A stretch of 64,000 nucleotides of DNA from an uncultured Pseudomonas sp. (GCF_913777995.1 NZ_CAJYVE010000016.1:1-64000), one strand, 5' to 3'; positions 42,165 through 54,186 are shown, counted from the first letter of the stretch. The notes: generated by a model not told the origin, from the letters alone. A program made the numbers and translations.

Positions 42165-42467
42165 TCAGCCCATCTGGAACAGTTTGAAGAAGTTCGAGAT
42201 CGTCAGGATCTTGACCACGTCCGGGGTGCAGTTGATCAGGCGGACCTGCGCCTTGTCGCCCCCGGCGTGGTCACGCAGCAACAGCAGCATGCCCAGCGCA
42301 GAGCTGTCCAGGTACTGGGTGCCGCGCAGGTCGACCGCATATTCCAGATCACCCGGATAGGCCTGGTAGGCCGTGCGAAAGTCCTGGTGCGATGAAAAGT
42401 CGAAGCGCCCGTCGACAAACAGCGTGACTTGCCGACCATCCGCAGAGCGCTCGGAAGTAACCGCCAT
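42165..42467 (-). CDS. hsbA: STAS anti-sigma-factor antagonist (HsbA-like)
   Basis: The 100-residue STAS-domain protein has the phosphorylatable serine in YLDSSALGMLLLL (Ser55/Ser56). I start at ATG 42467, which has a strong AGGAGG directly upstream; the longer frame would bury that site. In P. aeruginosa HsbA, when unphosphorylated or phosphorylated, partners with FlgM or a diguanylate cyclase and so tunes FliA activity versus biofilm formation. Here it leads a three-gene set hsbA-hsbR-hptB. Confidence 0.88.
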   Translation of the reverse strand: MAVTSERSADGRQVTLFVDGRFDFSSHQDFRTAYQAYPGDLEYAVDLRGTQYLDSSALGMLLLLRDHAGGDKAQVRLINCTPDVVKILTISNFFKLFQMG

Positions 42468-42599
42468 ACGACCTCCTGTAACCTTGCCTTGATAAGACAC
42501 AGCCTAGACGAAGTCTGCCGCATCGAAGATGAAAACCCGGGCCGGAACGGCTCATGAATGCCGGAACGGGTCACCAGCAAACCGAGCGGCCTTGGTCGC

Positions 42600-42737
42600 A
42601 ATACTGGTCAGTTAAGAGTTCTTCCGCTTTTGTTGGAGCTTGCTCGCGAACAGGTCAGCAAATTCCATGAATCTGCTGTGAACGTGACGCAGCCATCGCG
42701 AGCAAGCTCGCTCCCACGGTCTGAACTGACCAGTATT
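42600..42737. repeat. 138-bp REPIN-like element with perfect 14-bp terminal inverted repeats (copy A)
   Basis: AATACTGGTCAGTT (42600-42613) and AACTGACCAGTATT (42724-42737) are exact complements. Inside are two inverted REP arms (GGAGCTTGCTCGCG and CGCGAGCAAGCTCGCTCCCA) around a spacer with ATCTGCTGTGAACGTGACG. The unit could fold into one long hairpin. Confidence 0.85.
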
Positions 42738-42749
42738 ACCGCTAAAGCC

Positions 42750-42890
42750 AATACTGATCAGTTAGGCCGGGCAGGAGCGGCTTCAGCCGCGAAGCGACCG
42801 CCAGCTCACAGCAGATGCAGTGATTTTCCTGGCGCTTTCGCGGCTAAAGCCGCTCCCACCGGGCCCCATATCGACTAACTGAACAGTATT
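42750..42890. repeat. 141-bp REPIN-like element with 14-bp terminal inverted repeats (copy B)
   Basis: AATACTGATCAGTT (42750-42763) pairs with AACTGAACAGTATT (42877-42890) at 13 of 14 positions. Inside, AGGAGCGGCTTCAGCCGC and GCGGCTAAAGCCGCTCCCA are inverted REP arms flanking CACAGCAGATGCAGTGATTT. Twelve bases (ACCGCTAAAGCC) separate it from copy A, and a further REP stub GCCGCTAAAGCCGTTCCTAC follows at 42891-42910. The inverse of this copy occurs at 18136-18260. Confidence 0.85.
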
Positions 42891-42906
42891 GCCGCTAAAG
42901 CCGTTC

Positions 42907-43353
42907 CTACAGGTCATGGCGCGGCAGGCGCTGGGACAATTCGTCCAGCAGTTTCTGCTCACGCTTGTCTTCCAGGGCACGGGCTTCATCAATGTAGCGC
43001 TGCACCAGCTTGCGCAGACCTTCGACACGGGCGTAAGCCTGTTGCCAGACGCCCCTGGCGCGATCCAGGTTGGCCTGGTGCCAGGCCAGGCTCTTGCGCT
43101 GCTGGCCGATGGCGGTTTCCAGTTGGTTGAGAAAGCGCTGATAGTTCATCAGCCACTGTCCCGACACGCCGTGCCCGCCCTTGTCGATCCATTGCTGCTG
43201 GTAATTGAGACGGAACTGTTCCAGCTCTTCGAGCTTGTTGTGCGCCAGATTGACCTGCCCCTGCGCATGCCCAAGGCGCTGCGCGGCACTGCGTTCGGCA
43301 GATTCGGCCATTTCCACCACCGGCGCCAGACGCGCCGCACGACTCTGCGCCAT
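42907..43353 (-). CDS. fliJ: Flagellar export chaperone FliJ
   Basis: The 148-residue protein is a continuous, highly charged coiled coil rich in Arg, Gln, Glu and Ala, beginning MAQSRAARLAPVVEMAESAE. This is the FliJ pattern. FliJ is the stalk of the FliHIJ ATPase complex and escorts FlhA. It follows fliI by six bases. Its stop lies directly against the REP stub of the downstream repeats. Confidence 0.92.
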   Translation of the reverse strand: MAQSRAARLAPVVEMAESAERSAAQRLGHAQGQVNLAHNKLEELEQFRLNYQQQWIDKGGHGVSGQWLMNYQRFLNQLETAIGQQRKSLAWHQANLDRARGVWQQAYARVEGLRKLVQRYIDEARALEDKREQKLLDELSQRLPRHDL

Positions 43354-43359
43354 ACCTCA

Positions 43360-44718
43360 TCAACCGCCGGGGGCGGGCCCGAAGACGGCAGCCAGCGCTT
43401 GCTCGCTGTCCTGCATGCTCACGCTTTCACGCAGCCCCTGGCGTTGGAAACGCACCAGTGCCGGCTGCAGCTGGATGGCCAGGTCGGTCTCGCGATCGCC
43501 GCCGGCCACATAGGCGCCCACGCTGATCAGGTCGCGGCTCTGCTGATAGCGTGACCACAACTGCTTGAAGTATTGCGCACGGGTCATGTGGTCCGCGCTG
43601 ACCACCGCCGGCATCACCCGGCTGATGGACGCTTCGATGTCGATGGCCGGGTAATGCCCCTCCTCGGCCAGGCGCCGCGACAGCACGATATGCCCGTCGA
43701 GCACGCCGCGCGCCGAGTCGGCAATCGGGTCCTGCTGGTCATCGCCTTCGGAAAGCACGGTATAGAACGCGGTGATGGAGCCGCCACCAGCCTCGGCGTT
43801 ACCGGCCCGTTCGACCAGCTTGGGCAGACGTGCGAACACCGACGGCGGATAGCCCTTGGTCGCTGGCGGCTCACCGATGGCCAAGGCGATTTCCCGCTGG
43901 GCCTGGGCGAAACGGGTCAGCGAATCCATCAACAACAGGACGTTCTTGCCACGATCACGGAAGTATTCGGCAATGCGCGTGCAGTACATCGCTGCACGCA
44001 GACGCATCAGGGGTGCATCATCAGCCGGCGAGGCCACCACCACCGAACGCTTGAGGCCTTCCTCGCCGAGAATATGCTCGATGAACTCCTTGACCTCACG
44101 ACCCCGCTCGCCAATCAGGCCGACGACGATGATGTCGGCCTCGGTGAAGCGGGTCATCATGCCCAGCAGCACACTCTTGCCCACCCCGGTACCGGCGAAC
44201 AGGCCCAGACGCTGGCCGCGCCCCACCGTCAACAAACCGTTGATGCAGCGAATGCCGACATCCAGCGGCTGGCTGATCGGGTCGCGCTTGAGCGGGTTGA
44301 TGGTCGGACCGTCCATGGGCACCCAGTCTTCGGCCTTGAGTGGTGGGCGGCCATCCAACGGGCGACCCGCACCATCCAGCACGCGCCCCAGCATGCTCAT
44401 GCCCATGGGCAGGCGTCCGGTGTCGGCCAGCGGCACGACCCGCGCACCCGGCGCGATGCCGGCAACACTGCCGACCGGCATGAGGAACACCTTGCCACCG
44501 GCGAAGCCCATGACCTCGGCATCGACCTGCACCGGATGATGACTGTCATCGTTGATGACCACGCAGCGGCTGCCCATGGCGGCGCGCAACCCTTCCGCCT
44601 CCAGGGTCAGGCCAACCATGCGCAGCAGGCGGCCCTCGACCACGGGTTGGGTGGGCAGGTCTATGGCGCTGGCATAGCCGCCCAGGCGCTTGGCGAAACT
44701 GAGCCGGTCAAGGCGCAT
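43360..44718 (-). CDS. fliI: Flagellum-specific ATPase FliI
   Basis: The 452-residue protein is an F1-beta-like ATPase with Walker [38 protein letters not shown] (Walker B) and the [25 protein letters not shown] segment. It powers type III export with FliH and FliJ. I start at ATG 44718, which overlaps the fliH end by 11 bases. The frame is open much further upstream, but that part is antisense-like shadow of fliH. Confidence 0.95.
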   Translation of the reverse strand: MRLDRLSFAKRLGGYASAIDLPTQPVVEGRLLRMVGLTLEAEGLRAAMGSRCVVINDDSHHPVQVDAEVMGFAGGKVFLMPVGSVAGIAPGARVVPLADTGRLPMGMSMLGRVLDGAGRPLDGRPPLKAEDWVPMDGPTINPLKRDPISQPLDVGIRCINGLLTVGRGQRLGLFAGTGVGKSVLLGMMTRFTEADIIVVGLIGERGREVKEFIEHILGEEGLKRSVVVASPADDAPLMRLRAAMYCTRIAEYFRDRGKNVLLLMDSLTRFAQAQREIALAIGEPPATKGYPPSVFARLPKLVERAGNAEAGGGSITAFYTVLSEGDDQQDPIADSARGVLDGHIVLSRRLAEEGHYPAIDIEASISRVMPAVVSADHMTRAQYFKQLWSRYQQSRDLISVGAYVAGGDRETDLAIQLQPALVRFQRQGLRESVSMQDSEQALAAVFGPAPGG

Positions 44719-45556
44719 CGCTCGCCTCTGGATCTTGCACGGGCGCCTGCGCCTTGGTCGCTGACGCTTCGCCTTGGGTCCGAGGTGTCTCGACCTGCGG
44801 GATCTCGATATGCAGGTCGGCTGGCGCAGGGTGAGAAACCTGCTCGTGCATCTGGTCATACAGCCGCGCGATGGCTTGGGTGATGCGGGTCTCGACACTG
44901 GCGTCGATACGACTGTGTTCGGTCTCGATCCGGCAGCCGCCAGGCATCAGGCTGTCGTCTTCGAGAATCTTCCAGCTTTCTTCGTGACGCTCGCGCAGCA
45001 GCTTGGCCTGGGCGAAGTCCTGCGGATTGACGAAGATGCGCAAATGATTGGCGCCCATGGGCAGCAGCTTCAGAGCATCGCGCAGCACATGGGCGATCTG
45101 CTGGGAGTCGGCCAGCAGCTCGCGCTGAATCACCTGGCGAGCGATGTGCTCGACCAGGTGCACCAGCGCTTTCTCGATCTGAGTGTCCTGCTCGGCGATC
45201 GGCTCGAACAACTGCTCCATCAGCAATTCGAGGCTGTCGAGCTTGGCCGCCAGCGCCACTTCGGCCTCCTGGCGCACCTTGATCTGAGTGCTGTGAAAAC
45301 CTTCTTTCTCGCCGGTAGCAAAGCCTTCGTTCCAGGCCTCCTGACGAATGCTTTCCAGCTCTTCAAGGGTCAGCGGCTGGACCTCTTCCAGCGGCACTTC
45401 CTCGATCTCGGCCTGTTCGGGCTCTGCTTGCGGCTCGGGTTCGGGCTCGGGCAGCTCGGGGTCGAAGCTGGGCAGCGACCAGATGTCGACCACCTGTGCC
45501 TTGACGTCCTTGGCGCGAATCAGGCCACTGGGTTGTTCTTTGCCAGTGCTCGACAT
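44708..45556 (-). CDS. fliH: Flagellar assembly protein FliH
   Basis: The 282-residue protein has an acidic Pro/Glu-rich N-terminal segment (about 32-60), a helical region with glycine-containing repeats ([19 protein letters not shown]) typical of FliH, and a C-terminal FliI-binding domain. It inhibits and positions FliI at the C-ring. It sits between fliG (3-base gap) and fliI. Confidence 0.93.
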   Translation of the reverse strand: MSSTGKEQPSGLIRAKDVKAQVVDIWSLPSFDPELPEPEPEPQAEPEQAEIEEVPLEEVQPLTLEELESIRQEAWNEGFATGEKEGFHSTQIKVRQEAEVALAAKLDSLELLMEQLFEPIAEQDTQIEKALVHLVEHIARQVIQRELLADSQQIAHVLRDALKLLPMGANHLRIFVNPQDFAQAKLLRERHEESWKILEDDSLMPGGCRIETEHSRIDASVETRITQAIARLYDQMHEQVSHPAPADLHIEIPQVETPRTQGEASATKAQAPVQDPEASDAP

Positions 45557-45559
45557 GGG

Positions 45560-46576
45560 TTAGATCATTTCCTCGCCGCCCTTGCCACCCAGCACGATTT
45601 CGCCGGCCTCGGCCATGCGCCGTGCGATGGTGAGGATTTCCTTCTGCGCCGCCTCGACGTCGCTGACCCGCACCGGCCCCTTGGCCTCCAGGTCGTCGCG
45701 CAGCAGCTCGGCAGCACGTTTGGACATGTTCTTGAAAATCTTTTCCTTGACCGCCTCGTCGGCCCCCTTGAGCGCCAGCACCAGCACGTCGGAAGACACT
45801 TCGCGCAGCAGCGCCTGGACACCCCGATCGTCGACATCGGCCAGGTTGTTGAAGACGAACATGAGGTCTTCGATCTGCGTCGACAGATCTTCGTCGACCT
45901 CGCGGATCGAATCCATCAGCGCGCCTTCGATGGAGCTGTCGAGGAAGTTCATGATGTCCGCCGCCCGCTTGATGCCACCCAGGGTGGTCCGCGAGGTGTT
46001 GGCGTTGCCGGAGAACTGCTTCTCGAGAATCTGGTTGAGTTCCTTGAGCGCCGCCGGCTGCACGGTGTTCAGCGAAGACACGCGCAGGATGATGTCCAGG
46101 CGCACCTTGTGATCGAAATGCCCCAGCACTTCACCGGCCTGGTCGGCGTCCAGATAGGCGACGACGATGGCCTGGATCTGCGGGTGCTCGTAGCGGATCA
46201 CGTCGGCCACCGCACGCGGCTCCATCCACTTGAGGCTGTCCAGACCGCTGGTGTTGCCGCCCAGCAGGATCCGGTCGATCAGGCCATTGGCCTTGTCTTC
46301 GCCCAGGGCCTGGGTGAGCATCTTGCGAATGTAGCCGTCGGAGCCGACGCCGAGGCTGGTCTGGTCGCCGACGGTGTCGACGAACTCGCTCATCACCTCT
46401 TCGACCTGCTCGCGATGCACGTTGCGCATCTGCGCCATGGCCACACCGACCTTCTGCACTTCCTTCGGGCCCATGTGTCGCAGAACCTGCGCAGCGTCGG
46501 TCTCGCCGAGTGACAGCAGCAGCACGGCGGCCTTCTCGACTTGGGTCAGCTTGATAGCCCCGGCTCGATCATTCAT
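45560..46576 (-). CDS. fliG: Flagellar motor switch protein FliG
   Basis: The 338-residue protein has the three FliG armadillo-like domains. It begins with VEKAAVLLLSLGETDAAQVLRHM, contains the EHPQ motif (YEHPQIQAIVVAYLD), and ends with the torque helix (MSKRAAELLRDDLEAKGPVRVSDVEAAQ) whose charged residues contact the stator. It overlaps the fliF end by 8 bases. Confidence 0.96.
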   Translation of the reverse strand: MNDRAGAIKLTQVEKAAVLLLSLGETDAAQVLRHMGPKEVQKVGVAMAQMRNVHREQVEEVMSEFVDTVGDQTSLGVGSDGYIRKMLTQALGEDKANGLIDRILLGGNTSGLDSLKWMEPRAVADVIRYEHPQIQAIVVAYLDADQAGEVLGHFDHKVRLDIILRVSSLNTVQPAALKELNQILEKQFSGNANTSRTTLGGIKRAADIMNFLDSSIEGALMDSIREVDEDLSTQIEDLMFVFNNLADVDDRGVQALLREVSSDVLVLALKGADEAVKEKIFKNMSKRAAELLRDDLEAKGPVRVSDVEAAQKEILTIARRMAEAGEIVLGGKGGEEMI

Positions 46577-48350
46577 CGGCGTTAATCCACTCTTTCACGA
46601 CCTGGGCGACACGCCCCGGATCTTCGGCCACCAAGCCTTTGATTGCGTTCAGCTGTGCGTCGTAACCCTCGGTAGGGCTCGGCAGCAGGATGCTTTGCGG
46701 ACCACCCAGGCTCACGCGGTCGGTGGACAGTTCGCCATCGAGACCGCCCATGCCGCCCAGCTCGGCGTCGCCGAAACCGGCCAGTTCCTTGCGCTTGGGG
46801 TTGGTGATGTTGTTGAGCACGGGGCGCAGCACACCGAACACCAGGATGAGGATGAAGATGACGCCCGCCGCCTGCTTGAGGATGTCCCAGAACCACGGTT
46901 GAGTGTAGAACGGCACGTCGGGGATGACTTCGCCACGCTCGCTGGAGAACGGCACGTTGATCACGCTGACGCTGTCACCACGGCTGGCATCGAAGCCCAC
47001 GGCATCCTGGACCAGGCGAGTGAAACGCGCCAGGTCGGCGGCACTCCATGGCGTGCGGGTCACTTCACCATTGGCCGGGTTGGTCTTGACCATGTCGTCC
47101 ACCACCACCGCAACCGACAAGCGGGTCAGGCGACCTTGCTGCTGCTTGGTGTGGCTGATGGAACGGTCGAGTTCGAAGTTCTTGGTCGACTGCGAACGCT
47201 TGTCGGTCGGGTACGGCGCCAAGGCTGGCTGGCCGGTCGCCGGGTCCATGATCTGCTGGCCGTTGGCATCGAGCAGCGGCTGACCGGGCGCAATGGCCGC
47301 AGCGGCACCGGCAGCTCCGCCCGTGGCGTTCTGCGGCGCAGTGGCCGGGCCGGGAGGCTGGTTGCTCAGCGCACCGGGAACCCCCTGGGGGCCAGAACTG
47401 CTGGAGCGCTGTTCATTGACCGACTGCTCGCTGCGCAGCGCCGGCTGGTCGGGATTGAAGCTTTCTGCGGTGGACTCCACGGCACTGAAGTCGACCATGG
47501 CCGAGACTTCAGCCTTGTAGCGGTCGTTACCCAACACCGGCTGAAGGATGTTCTGCACGCGCTGGGTCAGCATGCTTTCCATGCGGCGGGTGTAGTCGAA
47601 CTGCTTGCCGGCCATGGTCAGTTCGGAGTTCTCCGCCTGATCGGACAGCAGGTTGCCCTTCTGGTCGACCACGGTGACCTGCGACTTGGACAACTCCGGC
47701 ACACTGGTCGCCACCAGATTGACGATGGCAGCCACCTGACCGGCCTCAAGGGCACGGCCGGGATACAGCTCGACCAGCACCGAAGCGGTCGGCTTGCGGT
47801 CATCGCGCACGAACACCGAGCTTTTCGGAATCGCCAGGTGCACACGGGCGGCCTTGACGTTGTTCAGAGCCGAAATGGTGCGGGCCAGCTCGCCCTCCAG
47901 GCCACGACGGTAACGGGTCGCTTCCATGAACTGGCTGGTGCCCAGGCCCTGGTCCTTGTCGAGGATCTCGAAGCCGATATTGGCGTCGGTCTGGCTCACG
48001 CCGGCCTGGGCCAGCTGGATACGTGCGCGCTGCAAGTCATCGGCCTTGACCAGCAGGGCGCCGGAATTGGGCTCGACGGTATAACGGATATTGGCTGCGG
48101 TGAGAGTGTCCATCACCTGCTTGCTGTCCAGCCCGGCGAGGCTGCCATACAGGGGACGGTAGTCAGGCTGCTGTGACCAGAGCACGACGGCGAAACCGAT
48201 GGCCACGCTCGCCGCCAGACCGACCAGAAGGCCGACCTGACGAAGCATGGTCATCTCGGAAAGATTCTCCAGAAAGGCAAAGCCCATGAACGGCTTCTTT
48301 TCGGAGGCGCCCGCCCTTGCTGGAACGGAATCGGCTGCTGCTTCGGCCAT
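46569..48350 (-). CDS. fliF: Flagellar M-ring (MS-ring) protein FliF
   Basis: The 593-residue protein has an N-terminal transmembrane helix (about 38-60) and the ring-building motifs with RVHLAIPKSSVFVRDDRKPTASVLVEL. A long Gly/Pro/Ala/Asn loop follows (about 325-385), then a second transmembrane helix (about 462-482) and a C-terminal FliG-binding tail ending VAQVVKEWIN. It forms the basal-body MS ring. Confidence 0.95.
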   Translation of the reverse strand: MAEAAADSVPARAGASEKKPFMGFAFLENLSEMTMLRQVGLLVGLAASVAIGFAVVLWSQQPDYRPLYGSLAGLDSKQVMDTLTAANIRYTVEPNSGALLVKADDLQRARIQLAQAGVSQTDANIGFEILDKDQGLGTSQFMEATRYRRGLEGELARTISALNNVKAARVHLAIPKSSVFVRDDRKPTASVLVELYPGRALEAGQVAAIVNLVATSVPELSKSQVTVVDQKGNLLSDQAENSELTMAGKQFDYTRRMESMLTQRVQNILQPVLGNDRYKAEVSAMVDFSAVESTAESFNPDQPALRSEQSVNEQRSSSSGPQGVPGALSNQPPGPATAPQNATGGAAGAAAAIAPGQPLLDANGQQIMDPATGQPALAPYPTDKRSQSTKNFELDRSISHTKQQQGRLTRLSVAVVVDDMVKTNPANGEVTRTPWSAADLARFTRLVQDAVGFDASRGDSVSVINVPFSSERGEVIPDVPFYTQPWFWDILKQAAGVIFILILVFGVLRPVLNNITNPKRKELAGFGDAELGGMGGLDGELSTDRVSLGGPQSILLPSPTEGYDAQLNAIKGLVAEDPGRVAQVVKEWINADE

Positions 48351-48365
48351 GACTCAGTACATCCC

Positions 48366-48695
48366 TTAAACCGGCATCTGCATGATGTCTTGATAGGCCT
48401 GAACCAGCTTGTTACGGACCTGGGTCAGCGCCTGGAAGGACACACTGGCCTTCTGCGAGGAAATCATCACGTCAGTCAGGTCGACACCGCTCTTGCCCAT
48501 TTCGAAGGCGTTGGCCAGTTGGCTGGAAGCAGCCTGGGTATCGGCGACCTTGTTGATCGCCTGGCCGAGCAGGTCGGCGAAATTGCTGCCGGCGACTTCG
48601 GGGACGTTCGCATTGGCCTTGGGAGCGGCCATGGCGTCCATCTGCATGGCCCGCATATCCAACATCAAGCGATTAAATTCAACACCTTGGCTCAT
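48366..48695 (-). CDS. fliE: Flagellar hook-basal body protein FliE
   Basis: The 109-residue protein has the FliE C-terminal pattern [26 protein letters not shown] and an N-terminus rich in Met/Asp/Ala. It joins the MS ring to the rod. I start at MSQGVEF (48695), not nine codons earlier. It opens the fliEFGHIJ operon and is preceded by a textbook sigma-54 promoter. Confidence 0.95.
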   Translation of the reverse strand: MSQGVEFNRLMLDMRAMQMDAMAAPKANANVPEVAGSNFADLLGQAINKVADTQAASSQLANAFEMGKSGVDLTDVMISSQKASVSFQALTQVRNKLVQAYQDIMQMPV

Positions 48696-48758
48696 GGACG
48701 TTATCTCTCGTAAGGCCCGCAAATTTTTGACACCGGTTCAGCGAATACCTAAGTCATA

Positions 48759-48773
48759 GCAACAAGAGTGCCA
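48759..48773 (-). promoter_or_regulatory. Sigma-54 (-24/-12) promoter of fliEFGHIJ
   Basis: TGGCACTCTTGTTGC on the minus strand is an exact TGGCAC-N5-TTGC match, about 65 bases upstream of the fliE start. FleR-dependent activation is expected for this operon in pseudomonads. Confidence 0.85.
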
Positions 48774-48938
48774 GCTAAATACCGGCAAATGGCCATCTAG
48801 GCACATTGCCGCAGTTCGCGACAAACTCGAATACAGCCTCAGCCCCCGGCGCCTGCATACTCGCACGCGGATATTTCACTGTATCGGCATTTGACACAGA
48901 TCACATAAATGAAAATAAAAAAACACGGTCAATCGGCT

Positions 48939-50326
<1,388 letters not shown>

Positions 50327-50327
<1 letters not shown>

Positions 50328-51538
50328 CACAGCTCTCCTTGAACACTGCCCGGCACCAGGGGCAGGCTGATGATTGCGCAGGTACCTCGGCCAGGTCGAG
50401 ACAGGTAATGCACCCGCCCCTGGTGAGCCCGGGCAACCGCCATGACCACTCCGAGCCCGAGCCCGGTGCCAGTGGCCTTGGTGGTGAAGAATGGCTCACC
50501 GATGCGCGACAGGGCCGCAGCGTCCATTCCGACACCGTTATCGCTGACACACAGGCGTAGGACATCGCCGCGACGATAGGCATGCACCTTCACACGTACG
50601 GCGGCCGAACCAGCCTGGATAGCGTTCTCGACCAGGTTGAGCAGAGCCCCCACCAGGGTGTCGCGGTTACATAGCACCTCGCCGTCCAGCGCGTCACACT
50701 GCCAGCGCACCGACACATCACGCACATGGGTACGTGCCGCCGCCTCCAGGGCGTCGAACAGCGCCCGGCCAGACAACCGATCGGTCAACGGCAACTCGCC
50801 GCGCGCGAACACCAGCATGTCGCGAACCTGATGTTCCAGCTCATGCAAACGATCCTTGAGCCGCGCCGCGAAACGCTGCTGGGTTTCCACCGTCAACGCC
50901 TGTTCACTCAGATGACTGGCGTAAATCATGGCGGCAGACAACGGGGTGCGGATCTGGTGAGCCAGCGAGGCCACCATGCGCCCCAGCGAGGATAGACGCT
51001 CGTGACGCGCCAGTTGATCCTGCAAGTGTCGGGTTTCAGTCAGGTCATTGAGCAGCACCAGCTGACCTGGCTCGGCATCCAGCGAGCGAGTGGCGATAGA
51101 CAGACGACGACCGTCCTTGAGGGAGATTTCATGGCCATCGTCGCGGCGCGGCGCAAAGCACCGTGCAATCACCACGCGCCAGAGTTCGCCGACCAGGGGC
51201 TGCCCCAGCAGGTCCACGGCGGCGGGATTGGCCTCACGGACCACCCCCGAACCATCGATGACGATCACCCCGCCAGGAAGCAGGTCGAGCAGATTCTGCA
51301 AGCGATTGGCCAAGCGCTCCTTCTCGGCGAGCTCCTGCATGCGCTGCAAGGCCGCCTCGGCCAGCTCACCCTTCAGCTCGCTGACCCTCGCTTCCAGCAA
51401 CCCGTAGGAATCGGTGAGCTGCGTGGACATCTGATTGAACAGGGCGAAGGCCTGCTCCAGCCCTTGACGACTCTCCAGCTCCGGCGAAAGCGCCGGCTGA
51501 GCACAAGGGTGAGCGGAAAGTGGCAGGGCCTGGGACAT
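50327..51538 (-). CDS. fleS: Flagellar sensor histidine kinase FleS
   Basis: The 403-residue kinase has no transmembrane helix. A PAS-like domain (about 75-165; LLDLLPGGVIVIDGSGVVREANPAA) is followed by HisKA (SLGRMVASLAHQIRTPLSAA, phospho-His in AHQIRTP) and HATPase (LLNLVENAIQAG, SDNGVGMD, GTGLGLGVV). It is therefore a cytoplasmic sensor, as in P. aeruginosa. I start at MSQALPLS (51538) with GAGAGA upstream; an in-frame ATG ten codons earlier is an alternative. Confidence 0.93.
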
Positions 51539-51594
51539 CGGATTCTCTCTCACATGGCTAACCGTCATTAAACGGCCTGTTGAGAGAGCCTTTT

Positions 51595-51609
51595 GCAAAC
51601 GCCGTGCCC
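51595..51609 (-). promoter_or_regulatory. Sigma-54 promoter of fleSR
   Basis: GGGCACGGCGTTTGC on the minus strand matches TGGCACG-N4-TTGC except for the first base, about 57 bases before the fleS start. It fits activation of fleSR by FleQ. Confidence 0.72.
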
Positions 51610-51732
51610 ACGCGCGGCACAAGCAGATGACAGGTCAGGTGCTGGCCGCCATCAGCCCGACGCTACGGCGCTTTCGGGCCGATCGACCAAGCAGGCTACG
51701 CAGATCGAGGAAAACGCAGACGACGCCAGGCG

Positions 51733-53211
<1,479 letters not shown>

Positions 53212-53326
53212 GCAATAGCAACTTCCCTAGTCCACTCTAAAGCTCGCCAGACATGCGAGCCGCTTGGCATCTCAGCCGTTTGTATCGATCTGACGCCAGA
53301 AAACAAAAAACATCACTAGTTAAGTC

Positions 53327-53370
53327 AAAAAAGCCGATACAGTCAAATTAATGGCGTGAATGGTATCGAC
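53327..53370 (-). terminator. Terminator of the fliD-fliS-fliT unit, overlapping the fleQ upstream region
   Basis: On the minus strand GTCGATAC and GTATCGGC pair (8 bp, one G-T) around a 22-base loop and are followed by TTTTTT. It starts 9 bases after the fliT stop. Two TTGACT hexamers (complements at 53341-53346 and 53323-53328) lie in and just after the loop and could be -35 elements for fleQ. Confidence 0.6.
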
Positions 53371-53378
53371 TCTTAACT

Positions 53379-53681
53379 TCAGCCGAACAGATGGTATACC
53401 TTAGTCGCATTCTTTGCTCGCTGAATCTCGGACATCTCATCGACAATGGCCTGACGCTCCCCCACGGCGACGTCAATCAATTGCCTGTAAACGCCCAATA
53501 ATTCCTCAAGATTGCTGCGCAACTCTTCGTCATCGGGCTTGGCGTCGCTCTCGCTCACCACCGACTCCACGCATTCGCGGCACGCCAGGTCGAGCTTGCT
53601 GATCGCCTCCCAGTCACGCTCGGCCAGTGCACTGACCAGCGCTTCGCGGGTTTCTTCGATACGTTTGAGCGCAGCACTCAT
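53379..53681 (-). CDS. fliT: Flagellar protein FliT/FleP-like (small chaperone)
   Basis: The 100-residue, mostly helical, acidic protein (starting MSAALKRIEETREALVSAL) lies directly downstream of fliS. That is the position of FliT in enteric bacteria and of fleP in P. aeruginosa. FliT chaperones FliD; FleP has been linked to pilus or filament phenotypes. Similarity to enteric FliT is too weak to judge by eye, so the name rests on size, helix content and position. Confidence 0.75.
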   Translation of the reverse strand: MSAALKRIEETREALVSALAERDWEAISKLDLACRECVESVVSESDAKPDDEELRSNLEELLGVYRQLIDVAVGERQAIVDEMSEIQRAKNATKVYHLFG

Positions 53682-53702
53682 GGGTGATTCTCCTGAGGGC
53701 GT

Positions 53703-54110
53703 TTAGACGGTAGCCGGCTGCTCAGCGACCTCACCGATCGCATCCCAACCCTCTTTGACCGTAATCAGCAAGCCAGCCACCTCGTCGAGGATCTTCTGAT
53801 CATTCTTGATATTAGCCTCGGCCAGACGCTTCATCATGTAGTGATACAGATTGTCCTGGCTGTGCAAGGCATCGGAACCGTGATTTTCCAGGTCCAGGCC
53901 TTCACGCAGACCACCGATGATATCGATGGCCTTGCCGATGAACACGCCCTTGCTCGCCACATCCTTACGCGACATGGCACCCTTGGCCTGGGCAATGCGG
54001 TCGAGACCGCCTTCCATCAACATTTGCACCAGGCGATGAGGACTGGCCTCGGAAGTCTGGGCGTGTGAACCGATTTTCTGATATTGACGCAACGCTAACA
54101 TGGGATTCAT
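53703..54110 (-). CDS. fliS: Flagellin export chaperone FliS
   Basis: The 135-residue helical protein has the FliS signatures ALRQYQKIGSHAQTSEASPHRLVQMLMEGGLDRI and LYHYMMKRLAEAN. It binds the flagellin C-terminus to prevent premature assembly. I start at MNPMLALRQY (54110); the first Met of MLALRQY three codons in is also possible. It lies 120 bases after fliD, beyond a terminator hairpin, so it may rely partly on readthrough. Confidence 0.93.
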   Translation of the reverse strand: MNPMLALRQYQKIGSHAQTSEASPHRLVQMLMEGGLDRIAQAKGAMSRKDVASKGVFIGKAIDIIGGLREGLDLENHGSDALHSQDNLYHYMMKRLAEANIKNDQKILDEVAGLLITVKEGWDAIGEVAEQPATV

Positions 54111-54186
54111 GGGGGGACCTCTCGGACAATCCGTACGCGGTATATTCAAGCTATCGACGCGGCGTCAAAAAACTTTAAGCCCTCAA

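Larger units (their letters stand above)
42468..42906. other. 439-base gap between fliJ and hsbA, filled by repeats
   Basis: Most of this gap (42600-42912) is two tandem REP-containing elements with inverted ends. The remainder, 42468-42599, must hold the hsbA promoter; I see no sigma-54 or sigma-28 motif there. The repeats separate the fliEFGHIJ unit from hsbA-hsbR-hptB-fliK. Confidence 0.7.

Noticed and set aside
42600..42910. CRISPR-like array
   Set aside because: The repeats are inverted and palindromic, only two units occur, and no cas gene is present; they are REP-type elements.
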